Below, one piece after another: positions 24,306 to 35,920 of a DNA stretch of 64,000 nucleotides. Position 1 is the first letter of the stretch. The number at the start of each line of letters is the position of its first letter. Source of the DNA: Uranotaenia lowii. Its lineage: Eukaryota; Arthropoda; Insecta; Diptera; Culicidae. The stretch lies in the NCBI RefSeq assembly GCF_029784155.1, contig NC_073693.1:338102023-338166022 (forward strand). The letters run 5' to 3'. The translations under genes and the position numbers were made by a program. Below the pieces are notes generated by a model, which made no database searches, was not told the DNA's origin, and saw nothing but the letters and a program-made list of their open reading frames with translations.

Positions 24306-25099
24306 GTGTATATTAGAGTGCCCCAGATGACCCGATTTTTTAAAAAGTTATGCGCTGCAGGCTAAAATTGATCCTTGGCCTAGTACAAGATCTCATGCCA
24401 AATTTGGGCGAGATCGGATCACGGGAAGGGGTCGCTCAACGAACCTGAAGTTTGTATGGGATTTTTAGACATTTTGTTCGGGAGAAACATGAAAATCCAG
24501 TTTTTCATCAATAACTTTGGTTTCCGGCGGCCGATTTCTTTCAAAAACGAGTTTTCTTAAAGTCTAAATTATGAAAAATATTTCATCCGAAGACTGCATT
24601 TCGATAAGAGTTAAGATAAAGAAGTTATTAGGCTTCAAAAATGGGCTAACTTTTTTAACGGTGGTATTCATCACTGTTAATGGGGCGTCAATATGTTCGA
24701 CCGCCTCGACTCATTAACAGTGATGAATACCATCCTTAAAAAAGTGTGCCCATTTTTGAAGCCTAATAACTTTTTTATCTTAACTCTAATTGAAATGCTG
24801 TCTTCGGATGAAATATTTTTCATAATTTAGGCTTTGAGAAAACCCTTTTTTGAAAGAAATCGGCCGACAGGAACCAAAGTTATTGATGAAAAACTGGTTT
24901 TTCATGTTTCTTCCGAACAAAATGTCTCGAAATCCCATACAAACTTCAGGCTCGTTGAGCGACCCCTTCCCGTGATCCGATCTGGCCTAAATTTGGCATG
25001 AGATCTTGTACTAGGACTAGGATCAATTTCAGCCTGCAGCGCATAACATTTTAAAGGTTTTGAATTTCCCATACAAATTTGGGGCAGTCTAGTGTATAT
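24306..25099. mobile_element. Long fold-back (hAT-like) element with TSD GTGTATAT
   Basis: The 8-bp TSD GTGTATAT lies at 24306-24313 and 25092-25099. The element (24314-25091, 778 bp) is almost entirely two inverted arms of about 370 bp, starting TAGAGTGCCCC and, from the right, TAGACTGCCCC. A loop of only about 28 nt lies near 24683-24712. Arm similarity is high with scattered substitutions and a few indels. The TSD fits hAT (nTnnnnAn). It has no coding capacity. Any transcript crossing it would form a very long double-stranded RNA hairpin. Confidence 0.93.
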
Positions 25100-25460
25100 C
25101 GATTCCGTACTACAGACCGTCCAATAAATAGGATGGTAACATTCCTTTTTCATTTTATAGATAAAAATCAAACTGTTAAACGCAATCCTCTGCTTTACTG
25201 ACAACCATTGCAACATAAGAGCACAAGGAGTATATCGTTCGCATCGTATTAACTTTACCACTCGCATTATCTTGTTTTGTATTTTTGCAGTCGCTTTGTC
25301 TGCGCGTCTGATGCATGAAGCAATATCGTAGAGCAATAATCAAAGTGTGGCATAATAACAGATTTCACGTAGATAATTTTTGACCAGAAAGTCATATATC
25401 TACTTATACGACAAAGTACTCCATATTTCATGACAATCTTCTTAATAGTGTTGTCGATGG

Positions 25461-25671
25461 GAGCTATTTTTTTTTGTTTCGATTATAGTCGTTTTACCAT
25501 CTTTGTGGCATTTGCGACTTTATCAACGTTACAGTTGGCGGAAAGTTATTGAAAAACTTATCCGGTACACCTGTGTTCGATGTTTACTCTTGGGCTCGAA
25601 CTCACGGACATCTGCTCAGGAAGCAACTGACTTGCCAACTGAGCTATATCTCAAGCCCAGATGTGAGCTAT
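25461..25671 (-). mobile_element. tRNA-derived SINE
   Basis: Minus-strand orientation; body 25468-25664 (197 bp), flanked by the direct repeat GAGCTAT at 25461-25467 and 25665-25671. The 5' half is tRNA-like, with an A-box-like ATAGCTCAGTTGG followed about 35 nt later by a B-box-like GAGTTCGAGCCC, the split RNA polymerase III promoter. A unique body follows, ending in an A-rich tail (T-run on the plus strand at 25468-25475). Retroposition would have used the machinery of a partner LINE. It resembles mosquito tRNA-SINEs in design, but the family was not identified. Confidence 0.85.
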
Positions 25672-26704
25672 GAAATTTAACTTTTCATCTATTTGTACTC
25701 CTAGGTCTTAAACCTAGGATTGCACAACCATCAATTAACAAGTTTGGACACTCTCCGATTTTGCGGGAGCCAATGATCATCCTTTAGGTTTTATTGAGAT
25801 TCAGACACAATTTTCTCTGTTTTAGTAAATCTGCAATATTTTTCAAATCAGCATTTGCTTTTTGAATAACTAGCTCTAAGTCATTTCCCCTCCAGTAGAA
25901 GACTGAATCATCCGCAAATAACTTAAGACGACCGTACTGTAAGCATTGTTTCATGCCATTTATGTACAGTATAAATAACAATGAACCCAAAACACTTCCT
26001 TGTGGGACACCTAAGTTATTTTCTCTGTATCGCGAGTAACATGAACCAAATTTTGTTCTTTGCATTCTGTTATCCAAATAATTTTTAAACCAGTTAAGAA
26101 CCGTACCACTGCTACCAACTCTCACTAGTACATCTATCAGCAATAACCGATCAATCGTTTGAAATGCTCTCTTGAAATCCAGAAACACAGCAATTGTGTA
26201 GCTACCATTTTCAATATTGATCTTCCAGTTTCGGAGTATCAAATTCACAGCAGATTCTGTTGAATGATGTTTCCTAAATCCAGACTGCTCTGCAATAAGT
26301 ATTTCGTGCGACTCAATAAAGTTTAAAAACTGTTTTTTACTGCTAACTCTTGCACTTTTTCTTGGATTTCCAACATATTTATAGGACGGAATAACGTTTC
26401 CTCTCGTGCATTTTTCTATTTTTCAATAGGAACAACAGTTGAACACTTTCACGAATCAGGTACTATCCCTGTTTGAAGACTTGTGTTTATAGCATCTCGT
26501 AACGGACTCGCTAGTACTGTTAAAGAATCTTTAAAACTCTTAGGGAAACATTTTCAATACCCACCGTTGGTTTCATACTGTTAACTATTTCAAAGAACTC
26601 TTGGCTATTTGATGGTTCAAAAGTGCGAAAATCTCCGCCGTTGTACGTTATCTGATTCAAGCAGCCATTAGAGCTAGCTGGAATACTGTTATGAATTTCC
26701 ATGA

Positions 26705-27153
26705 CACTACCTATTGCGGACTGAGGAGTGAGCCATTCGTGATAAAAAGCACAGCCAATGGCGAGATCTACAAATCTGAGTGCCTCGAGAAGCGTCTTTT
26801 GCCGTTCTTGCAGCTGCACGACAAAGCTACGCTATTTTGCCAAGATTTCGCATCATGGCACTTAATATTTTAAAACTGTCCTGGAGTAGTATGAGGCCAA
26901 TTCTGTTCATTTTGTTCCAAAAGACATGAACCCGCCAAACTGTCCGGAGCTGCCCCCGGTTTAGCAGTACTGGGCAATAAAGAAGCCGGAACATCGGCGG
27001 AAGAGCAAGAAGACAGTTAAAGACGAGAAGAACATGTTAAGAAAATGGAAAAAAAAATCTGAGAAACTAGTAACAGATGACACTGTAAAGACTTTGATGA
27101 GGGGCATCAAGCGAAAATTCGTTCAATTTTACACTCAAGGCTCCATCGATTAA
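26705..27153 (+). pseudogene. ITmD37E-type mariner transposase, C-terminal half (copy 2)
   Basis: Coding resumes after the LINE with CGLRSEPFVIKSTANGEIY, then LLPFLQLHDKATLFCQDFASWH, which holds the second catalytic Asp (QDFASWH). After a frame break it reads WYEANSVHFVPKDMNPPNCP and then ELPPV-stop-QYWAIK. In the related copy at 60.6 kb the matching position is the Glu of PIEKYW, so here the third catalytic codon itself (GAG to TAG) is a stop at about 26963. The frame then continues to a final stop near 27153, ending QFYTQGSID. It belongs with the half at 23329-23936. Confidence 0.85.
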
Positions 27154-27189
27154 CTTTTATTTTTTTTTTATTTTTGAAGAAGATATATG

Positions 27190-27605
27190 TACAGTACCGT
27201 TCATAATTGTATAGAAATTGGAAGCACGCGCTATGTCACTTCGACTTTGAACTTCATAAGTTTTTACTCTAATGATATTTTTTGATCAAATTTTCTGCGT
27301 TAGATAGATCAACTATCACACTATTATATCACAAAATTTGAGCTTTCTGGAGTTTTTGTGGTCTGAGATACAGTAATTTTACGAAAATCGGACTTTTTGG
27401 ACTTTTCTCATTCAAACTGCAATATCTCAGAAACTACACTAATCTTTTTGTTGAAATTTTGCAGAGTGATTGTTGAAATATAATGTTAGCATGTCTGAAG
27501 ATAATGAAAAGTTCTATCGATGGGATCATAAGTTAAGCGAGGTACAATATTTCAAGCATGAACCTAAAAATGCGATTTCTATAGAATTTTGGACGAATGT
27601 TTCCA
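27190..27605. mobile_element. Possible Tc1/mariner-type fragment
   Basis: The left side reads TACAGTACCGTTCATAATTG and TATAGAAATTGG; about 400 bp later an inverted relative (CTATAGAATTTTGGACGAATG) appears. This looks like a Tc1-type MITE or a deleted copy, with TA at the left edge. The right terminus is degenerate, so the boundary is approximate. Confidence 0.4.
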
Positions 27606-28426
27606 TATAAAAATCCTATTTTTTGTTTAACAAATCTAACAAAGGTAACTTTTTTTCAAAGCAGCTTAACTCATTTTGCTCAAAAAAGGAGATTTTAAGT
27701 CCAAAAAAAAAAGCATTCAAAACATCCTGACTGAATATTATTTTTAAATATTTTGCAACTCCATACAGAACGAAAATGCTGGTTAGATTATGCCTGCGTT
27801 TTATGTTATATATAAATTTCATAAAAATTAACTCTTAAAACTTGAGTATCGAAAATTTGTATACGTGTGCCAAGATCCTTACCATAACAAAATGCTAAGA
27901 AAAATAAAATTTGAGACTCTCTAAAGAGAAGGTTATTTAAATCCAGCTCTGTTCGAATTATACCGGATAGTGCAGCTGCAGGTGTAGCTTCTTGAGCCGA
28001 GTTTGTTCTGCTTGAAACGAACGAAGGTAAAACTGCACTTGAGTTGAACTTTTCCAGCAGGTAGGGTACAGGTGATTACGATTCAAGAACGCAAACTTTC
28101 AGACTGAGATTCCCAGAACGAATCTTGAAACTTGGCGAAGCAGAAACGAAAGGTCAACTCGGATAAAGTTTGAACCGGAAAATTAAATGAAAACAAGTGG
28201 TAGGTACATTCACAATAATTGAGTTGACGGGCATGTTGTCACGACATTTTCACCACCTTCAGGTGTCTTCTTGGTTGTGATTGTGAATTAGGATCTCAGG
28301 TGCGAAGTTTATGCAATTCTAATTATTGAAGGTGACGAAGTGTGGGTGTGTAGTTGTTGGATTCTTTCTTACAGGATGAATAAAATATTTCTTCTCTTTC
28401 TTTAAACTGATGAAAAATGAATGAAA
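27606..28426. other. Unassigned non-coding DNA
   Basis: No coding or repeat recognised. Confidence 0.45.
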
Positions 28427-31400
28427 ACCCGAGCAGACATTGATGCCCAAATTGATAGCAAACTGAAACCATTATGAGGTATCAACAGCAAATTGATAGC
28501 ATCTTTTGCTGTTCAATTTTGTGCGAGAGCAAAATTAGGCATAATTAAGATCTCAAATATTTTTATTTGACAGCAAGCTGAGACCAGATTTAGGTACCAA
28601 CAGGGATCAATAGGCAAAACTTGGTTAGAATTTAATTTGACAGCAAAACTGGGCTAAGAAAGGTGTCTATTTTTACTTATAAAATACAAAACCCGAGACC
28701 AAAATTATAGAAACATTTTTGTACAGCCCGCTTCTAACCTGATAGCAACATTAGGCATCATTGAGGCATCCTTTGTTTTTTTTTAAGTAAAAATCTGAAA
28801 TCAAAATTATAACAAAACCTTGTATAAAAAGTATTAATTTAATTCTCCATGAAAAAAATTAGAGCAAAACGAGGCATCAATCAGCTAATCACATTCAATT
28901 AAAATATAGGAAATTTCGATAATAGCCATTTAGATGGTGTCATTTAGATCTTTTCATGTTTCAATAAGCAAATAACACCAACATGCTATCACGTTTTCAA
29001 ACGATTTCGGACAAACCATAATCAATGCAATCATGAAGTGATTTTTTTTTACCAAAAATATTGTCATGAACTTTAAAAAACAATCAACAAACAAAATGTT
29101 TGAGTTTCGAATAAATTAATAAATTAATATTTTCTCAACAACATTTATGTTCATAAAATGAAATATAAATTTTAAAAAATTGAAAAAGTTAAATCTTTTT
29201 AAACTGATTATTAACTGACTTTTTATCTTGTTTGCATAAACATGTGTTCTGGTTGTACAGATTCATCGTTTTATGAGAGCAATGCAAAACTTCAATGCAA
29301 AGTTTATTTTATTTACATTTCCTTTCATGATGGGTTTTCTCACCTAAATGTTAATTTGTAGTGTGAATTTTTAAAATGATCGTATTTTTCGGCATTCTTA
29401 AAAAAATATTAAAATGTCTAAACTTGTTTTTGCATGTTCCTACGTCGTCGTATTACGAGATAATCTTTTAAAATTAAACAGCGTTAGAAATAGTTTAAAA
29501 AAAGAATCTAGTGTATTCTGATTTTAAATTGCTGGATTGTTCAAAATACGTATCCAAATGAACTTACATTTTCAATATCCAGAAAATTAAAGCATCTGTT
29601 TTTTTTTCAATTGTTTTTTTTTGCAAAAAAAAATTATGCCTATTAAACTATTTTTTCACTGATTTAAAACAAAAACAAAACTTTTTGACGAACCAGGCTT
29701 TATTGACTCAATTTAAATCAACCGTGCCAAAACATAACATTCTTAACGAGATGAGAATTTGTCCACTATGTTTATCGTCTGATCACGTTACCACTTGATC
29801 ATCAAAACGTTCAAAAGATACATATTTTGTGTATTTTTTTCGTCATATAGACTAATTAGATAGTATATCGAAATGGGTCCTCAATCTGAACGATAGTTTA
29901 TTACGGACAGGCTCCCGTACTCCTAACAATAAACATTAAATATTCAACATTTATAACATGAATTGTATCCACGGTACAAACATTTCAAATTTTTATTAAT
30001 TATAAATAATAAAACTTTAAACCATTTCAAGGTATTTGAACAAACCGCTAGACATATGTTTGATGGCACTGATCCTACTGCGAGTCGACATATAAACAAA
30101 AACAGAAAAGAAAAGAAACAAACAAAAATTTATTTTGCAACCTGTGCATCGAAGGTGTTTCTAAAAAACCATACCGTATAGCAAAAACGACGAACTGAAG
30201 GTAAAGGCCATTGTGCAGGATGGGCAAGAAACTGCTCATAGGTCGTTGCATCCTGATTACTCTGTTCCAAACGAGTGAAACCGGAAGAGGCCAGCACTTT
30301 TCCGCTTTGGCTAACTATTTGCTATCGGAATATTCGATACTGCAGCTCGGGTGGCAAAATATAAGTAAGTGCACTTTTCAAAAGCTAATGATTAATTCTA
30401 ACTCTTGCTTTAGAATGGCACATTCTCAGTGAATACAGAACTCTTCAAAAACGAAACACATTCCGTAATATTAATTTTTATTTTCTACTTTTAGACCTTC
30501 AGTGTAGTGGCCAAGCGATTTCATTCATTTATCGGAACCATAAATCCTGTATGTTTCATCTCATGATGCTCATCCCGAGATGCTTCCGTTTATCTGTTGA
30601 AGAACATCATCCTGAGCCTTATCAACTGCAAATTTCTGGCTAAGTCCGAAACGACCGAACGAGAATAAGATGTAAGTACTCTTCTTTCGTACTGGTACCG
30701 TACAATTATGTAGCATAATTCTTAGTAAATTGTTTAACCATTTGCGTAGACGGTTTAGCTATAATCCTCCAGTTTCTCCTGAACGCTAAATTTTATCAGT
30801 ACTACTTGGAACTTTGATTTTTATTGATAATGCTAAATTTACCTGCTAATTTGCTTCAGATTATTTTAGCTTACCAACAAAAATAGCTTATTATAAAAAA
30901 CGCCAGATTTCATAAAATTTATTATTATTCATATTCATATTTATTAAAGACCCTTTAACAATTGTCATTCGGGTCAACGATATAAATTTAATGGTTTTAA
31001 TAAAATGCACCATGAGCAGGCCATCATTGCGAATAAAACACCATATGTTACCAAGTTACTTAAATCGCGTAAACCCAAACCTTACCCACAAAACGTGTAC
31101 ACTCAGGTACTGCATCTGATTCTTCGGAATTTGTAGCACTATAGTTTTGAATGAATTTCTTAATTTGGATGTTGATTCAATATCAGTTTTCCTTATAGAA
31201 ACATCCAAGTTTAATAGGGCCCAAAAATAGTTTTTTTTTCATTTGTAGTTCAATGTTGCATACATCTAGGCTTATAAAGTTATCAGTTATGAAACATTTA
31301 AACTTATGATGTGATGTTGGTATGAATCCTTTTGTTTTTTTAGTCGCTTTATTGGTCTCTTTGAAGTAGAGGCTTAAAAACTAGACGAATAATTTGGTAG

Positions 31401-33217
31401 TGATACATATCAGCAATTTATTTCTTTATTTATTAGTCTTAACTGCCACCAGTGAAAACGACATAAATTAATCTTGAAAAGCTTGAATATTGATCAAAAA
31501 TTCTAGCAAGATCTTTGTTTGCTCTCCCCAAAATTTTGCTTAAAGCGTTTATCGGTTTATGTAAATCCCTATCCGCGGTTTGATTAGCTGAAAATTTTCA
31601 TTCCGAAAACTATTATAACAAAATAATTACAAATCCAAATTTATTTGAAATCATTGCAAAGAATTAATTGAAAACAATTTTGCTTTGCGTACTTTGCAGC
31701 ACATATTGTTCAAACATTTTGATTTTAGCCTTAAATTTTCTTTAAAACTATCTTAGAAAGATTGAAAACTATATTAAATGTGAAATGAATACCTGATATC
31801 TATGTATATATACATGGATTTTAAAACTGAATCTATATTTCTTGTATAAATCTGAATTCTAAATTCCCAATTGAATTTCTTAATAGTAAAACAAAAAATT
31901 TTAGTTTGGGGAAGAATGACCAAGGGAAATTTATTTTTCTCCAAGTAACATAAGAGAATTATAGAATAAGATAGATCTTTTTCTATAACAACTAAATGTA
32001 GTGATTTGAAAAGGCATTGAATTACCTTATACCCACTACACGTTGAAAAATAAGTAAATAAATAAATATTCTAAAATTTAATTTCTTCTATTACATTTGT
32101 TCTAAAAAATCTTGCTCTGTTACTTTTCAAGAACAACATTTTCTCTCTTAGCTTTTAACAAATTTAAAACGCCTTTGGGTAGGCTACGGAAATTGTGGGA
32201 TAAAATTTTGCATTCATCATGTATAAACAATACGTTACCTATATATTTTATCTTAATGCAATATTTTTGCAAATTTTTATGATTGTAATGTAACATAAAT
32301 TCAGGAGTTTAATTGAAGGGAATTGAATAAGAACATTTTTGTCGCAAATCAACAAAAATTTGTAAATTTATTCAGACACAAATAAATTCAGGTTTGCAAA
32401 CATGTAAATTTAGGTTCAGTATTTCACTAGAAGTTTGTTCAATATTTTTATTTATTGTTTGTGGCTGACTGTTCAAATTGAAGTCTCAAATTGAAGTTGA
32501 AAATCTGGAGAGTTTCAGTATTTAATTTCCAAAGAAGTGATAATGTCGATTGAATTGGTGTAAATCAACATTCGCTCGGATTGCATTTTTTTTAGAAAAA
32601 TTAAAAAAAAAAGTGCGTGTTGTTATTTTTATATGAGTTTTAAATCAAAATTATTGTATTGATTTGAAAATCATCTATCAACAAATTTAGGGACTATTGT
32701 CTAAAATACTTTTTGCAGATTAACCGTGTCAAATAAAAACTTAGCATTGTCTCTATCGATACGCTGTAAATGGCTCACACGTTGCATAACTGAAGGCGAT
32801 TCTGGTTACTCGAAAATAAAAATTAAGATTGAATTTTGCTATCACGCCTTGATTAGCAAATTTGTTTTTATTTCGGTTGACTTAACGTAGACCATAGTAA
32901 AAATAAAAGCACAATTTTTAAAATTATATCTCATTTTGCTGCGGCTGAAAGCAAAATAATGCCAAATTTTGATGTCAGGCAGAATCATGTGAGGCCTTAA
33001 ACTGGCATCATTATGCTCTCCAAGCTTTCGAAAAATGAGGTGTAGTTAGGCTCTCAGTTTTAGCAAAATGAGGCATCACTTTGCCAACCAAGTATTAAAA
33101 TTTGTGCTCTCATTTTTGCTGTGTACCACCTTATGTCAACCAAAATGAGAGCAAAATCGGCTCTCAGGGCGTGATAGCAAAATTTGCTATAATTTTGCCA
33201 TAAAAGTCTGCTCGGGT
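28427..33217. mobile_element. 4.8-kb element with ACCCGAGCAGAC terminal inverted repeats
   Basis: The left end reads ACCCGAGCAGACATTGATG and the right end, inverted, ACCCGAGCAGACTTTTATGG. Similarity continues inward through CAAAATTATAGCAAA-like words for over 30 nt. Both subterminal zones (28430-28880 and about 32930-33210) carry repeated GATAGCAAA, GAGAGCAAAA and AGGCATCA motifs. The interior is AT-rich without a recognisable transposase. I could not identify a target duplication (flanks GAAA and AACC), so the superfamily is open. A tentative spliced ORF inside is listed separately. Confidence 0.65.
30220..30643 (+). other. Tentative two-exon ORF inside the 4.8-kb element
   Basis: An ATG at 30220 opens 48 codons (MGKKLLIGRCILITLFQTSE and onwards) ending at 30364 with a donor A/GTAAGTGC. 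An acceptor TTCTACTTTTAG at 30494 restores the same phase, and the frame runs another 48 codons to TAA at 30641, giving about 97 residues. Codon content is less AT-biased than the surroundings. No family is recognised. A chance ORF is quite possible at this length. Confidence 0.2.
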
Positions 33218-34759
33218 AACCTTCCATTCGACTTTAAGATTTATTTTTATTCTCTATTTGTTATGCGAGGATTCTTCCGATTTTACTTCAGAATATTCAT
33301 TCCCTTAATGACTTTAGCGTATTTTGAGCAGTCATAACGATGGTAAGCTTCAGTCCTTGCATTTGTCGTTGCAAAAAGGAAGGCAAAAAGTTTGCGAACA
33401 CGACGACATTATGCTAAAGCTGTTAGCTGTTTGCGTTGCCGGAAAACAGAAAGATAGATGGCAGATTAATATATTCATTTGCGTGCCCACTTTATCTGGG
33501 TTTTCCGGGGAATATTGGTGCTTCCAGCAGGATCGGGTTTTATCTTTCCAGACAGGCACACCGGATCCGGTCACGAACAGTCACAAACACACACAAACAC
33601 AAACACAAGCACACAGACACAGGCACGAGTCGTTTGTCGACGAGCTGTTGCACTTAACGGGTGGGATAATGCAAACACGAGCGCACTCTGTCTCTATCGT
33701 CGTTCTCTTCCTTTCTACCACCTATACGTGAGTTATGGAATGGAACATGGAACAGCATCATGGATGGTGTTTCCTGGAATGAGTCGTCCTTTGAAGTAAA
33801 CTTATCGAATTAGCGCGCCAACGGGCACAGATGACTCCGCGGGCGAGCGTGTTTCTGGGTTTTCGTTTGTGCAATGTGGGGTTTCCTGGTAGGACCTTTT
33901 CATAACGTTCTTCGTACAGCAGACTGTTTTCGATTGCTGTTTGCAGCGAGTTTGAGAAATAATTGGATTTAGCGGCAATTATTAAATAACAGTTTCGAAA
34001 TTATTTGCTATGTTACATTTTCAATTTTGTTATGATTACTTTTGAACCACATATTCTTTCAAACTGTGAAACGGATTGCTCGACAAACACGCTTAAGTAA
34101 AGAAAGATACGTTTCAAAAAAGGAACTAAGGAAAGAAAAATTCGGTGATTAAGCCATGGCTTCTACTATAACTGCCATCTATTGAACTCAATAGTGATCG
34201 AGATTTTCTTTTTGACTCAATGTTGAAGCCATAGGCATACGACATTCTATCAATACGCTCTTTTAAGAGCAAATGGTATTCGAAAAACCATGCATTATCG
34301 TCAATATTAAACATGAGTTTCTATACTCCAAGAAACTTTCTGATAATTTACCTAAAGTGGTTCAAAAGATTCTTTCAAAAAAAACTGAATCAACGAAAAT
34401 GAAAACATCTGAAGTCAGGCGCAGGGTTGCAGACTTCGGACCTTGGCTGTTTCCTCGGATGACCTCTTCGTACCTCTGAATGACTAGCATGCTCCTGAAC
34501 TTGGCAACCGTTTTTTTTCCAATAATATCTTGAGACTACCCCTTTCACGCTTTCTCTTATTCTATACCAGACGTGTCTTGACCTATAATCTGTTGAATTC
34601 AATGATTTAGCAACGACGTTTTTATCCTGGAAAGAGATATCATTTATTCATTTCAGTTAATCAAGTCCTGACCAGCCAACTTAGAACTTTAGCAATTAGA
34701 ATCCTGTTGTTTATTCTAGCTGATTCTCAAACTTAGAACCTTTCCTTAATTAGTATTGG
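33218..34759. other. Unassigned DNA with CA-rich simple sequence
   Basis: The stretch 33576-33632 is a CACAAACACA-type simple repeat. The surrounding 33300-33900 is GC-richer and gives overlapping short ORFs on both strands with no domain. Nothing else was recognised. Confidence 0.45.
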
Positions 34760-35593
34760 TTCCTGGGTAGAGTGTCCATTTCCCGACCATTTTCTCGTTC
34801 CCGGGAATCGGGAAATCTGGTGGCCCGTTTCCCGGGAATTCCCGGGATCCCTGGAAATATTCAAAAAACATGTAAAATATATCCACTTCGATCCAAATAT
34901 ACATAGCTTATCGAACCTCTAATGCATACAAGCCCATGATTTGTTCAAAATGTACACTTCATAATGTTTTTCAAACTTATTTTTTATCAAATAAATCGAA
35001 CTGTGATGAACTGTGAATGGTAAATTACTATAAAATAAATTGAATAAGTACAATGAAGAATTCATCCATGCAATAAGGGGTTGATAAAAACAAAGTTTTT
35101 ATTTGTTTGATTATTCCAACCATTTTTCGTTCGCTTTGCTTGTTTGCACTTCATGAGAAAAAAAAGTATGTTTTTCTTCATTTTGAGGTTTTGAAGTTCA
35201 TCTGGCTTTCAAAGCCAAAGAGAAACAAGTGCATGAATTTTACTTTTGAGAAAACACAAACTGTCTACCAGCTGCGCGATTTTTCATGTATTTTTCGAAC
35301 TGTTGTAAGTTTTCGTTCAATGAATACGGCGTGGAAATTCATATAATCTTTTTAAACTAATCTATTTGAATAAAAAAAATTGCACCAAATAGCTGCAAAA
35401 TGTCTACTTATATTCAAAAAGGAAAATAAGAATGATTTCGGAGGCTTTCAGGCTTTATCAGAGAAATAATTTTATACATGTCGGGAATTACTGGGAATGA
35501 AAATACGATTCCCGGGAATTGGAAATTCCCGAATTTTTCAAATTCCCGGGAATTCCCGTCCGGGAAATCCCGGGACGGCCCTCTATTCCTGGG
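34760..35593. mobile_element. hAT-type MITE with TSD TTCCTGGG
   Basis: TTCCTGGG at 34760-34767 is repeated at 35586-35593. The body (34768-35585, 818 bp) begins TAGAGTGTCCATTTCCCG and, read from the right, TAGAGGGCCGTCCCGGG. Both ends are filled with palindromic TTCCCGGGAATTCCCGGGA words. No ORF. The 8-bp TSD and TAGAG termini place it with hAT MITEs; the subterminal motif differs from the 4971-6151 element, so it is a separate family. Confidence 0.92.
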
Positions 35594-35920
35594 ATAACCT
35601 CAAAGAATAATCTGTCAACACTGAAGGGTAGCTAAAACCACAAGCTGTGTTGGCTAAGTTTAGCGTGTATGATAACAAACATTTGTACTGTCATCATCAT
35701 TATTTATCATCATTAACCGCTATGATAAGCGAATCGACTGAAAGAGAACGAAACTAACAACGTCTTTTGGATGGATGGTCAATTCGGATGGAAAAACCAC
35801 CTCCACGAGGATCGAGGATTCGTTAGTCCCAACAATATACAGAACAGAATCATAATTAATCTTGCCATTTTTTTCCCGTAAGAACCCGGAGCAAGCTAAT
35901 CCAGGAAAATTTATTCAATA
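35594..35920. other. Unassigned non-coding DNA
   Basis: Nothing recognised between the MITE and the next dispersed repeat. Confidence 0.4.

Larger units (their letters stand above)
23930..26700 (-). pseudogene. 5'-truncated non-LTR retrotransposon (LINE) ORF2 inserted in the mariner
   Basis: Read on the minus strand, reverse transcriptase coding runs from about 26690 down to 24120. Recognisable blocks are QSGFRKHHSTESAVN (about 26280), FLDFKRAFQTID (about 26180), GVPQGSVLGSLLFILYIN (about 26010) and the active-site box LFADDSVFY (about 25915). Then come a thumb region ending MPHFDYCSTI (about 25340), WLSVKQRIAFNSLIFIYKM (about 25180) and a C-terminal NTRRAQDFRLPN..IYNSLP segment ending in a stop near 24122. 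A T-run at 23923-23931 fits a poly(A) tail on the minus strand. Stops and frameshifts break the frame, and a SINE and a fold-back element interrupt it. The endonuclease part is absent. The style is Jockey/CR1-like; clade not settled. Confidence 0.85.

Noticed and set aside
25600..25664. Genuine tRNA gene on the minus strand
   Set aside because: A and B boxes are present, but the segment continues into a SINE body with an A-rich tail and target duplication, and acceptor-stem pairing is not convincing.
33324..33800. Protein gene with three overlapping ORFs
   Set aside because: All frames cross a CA-rich simple repeat and no family is recognisable.
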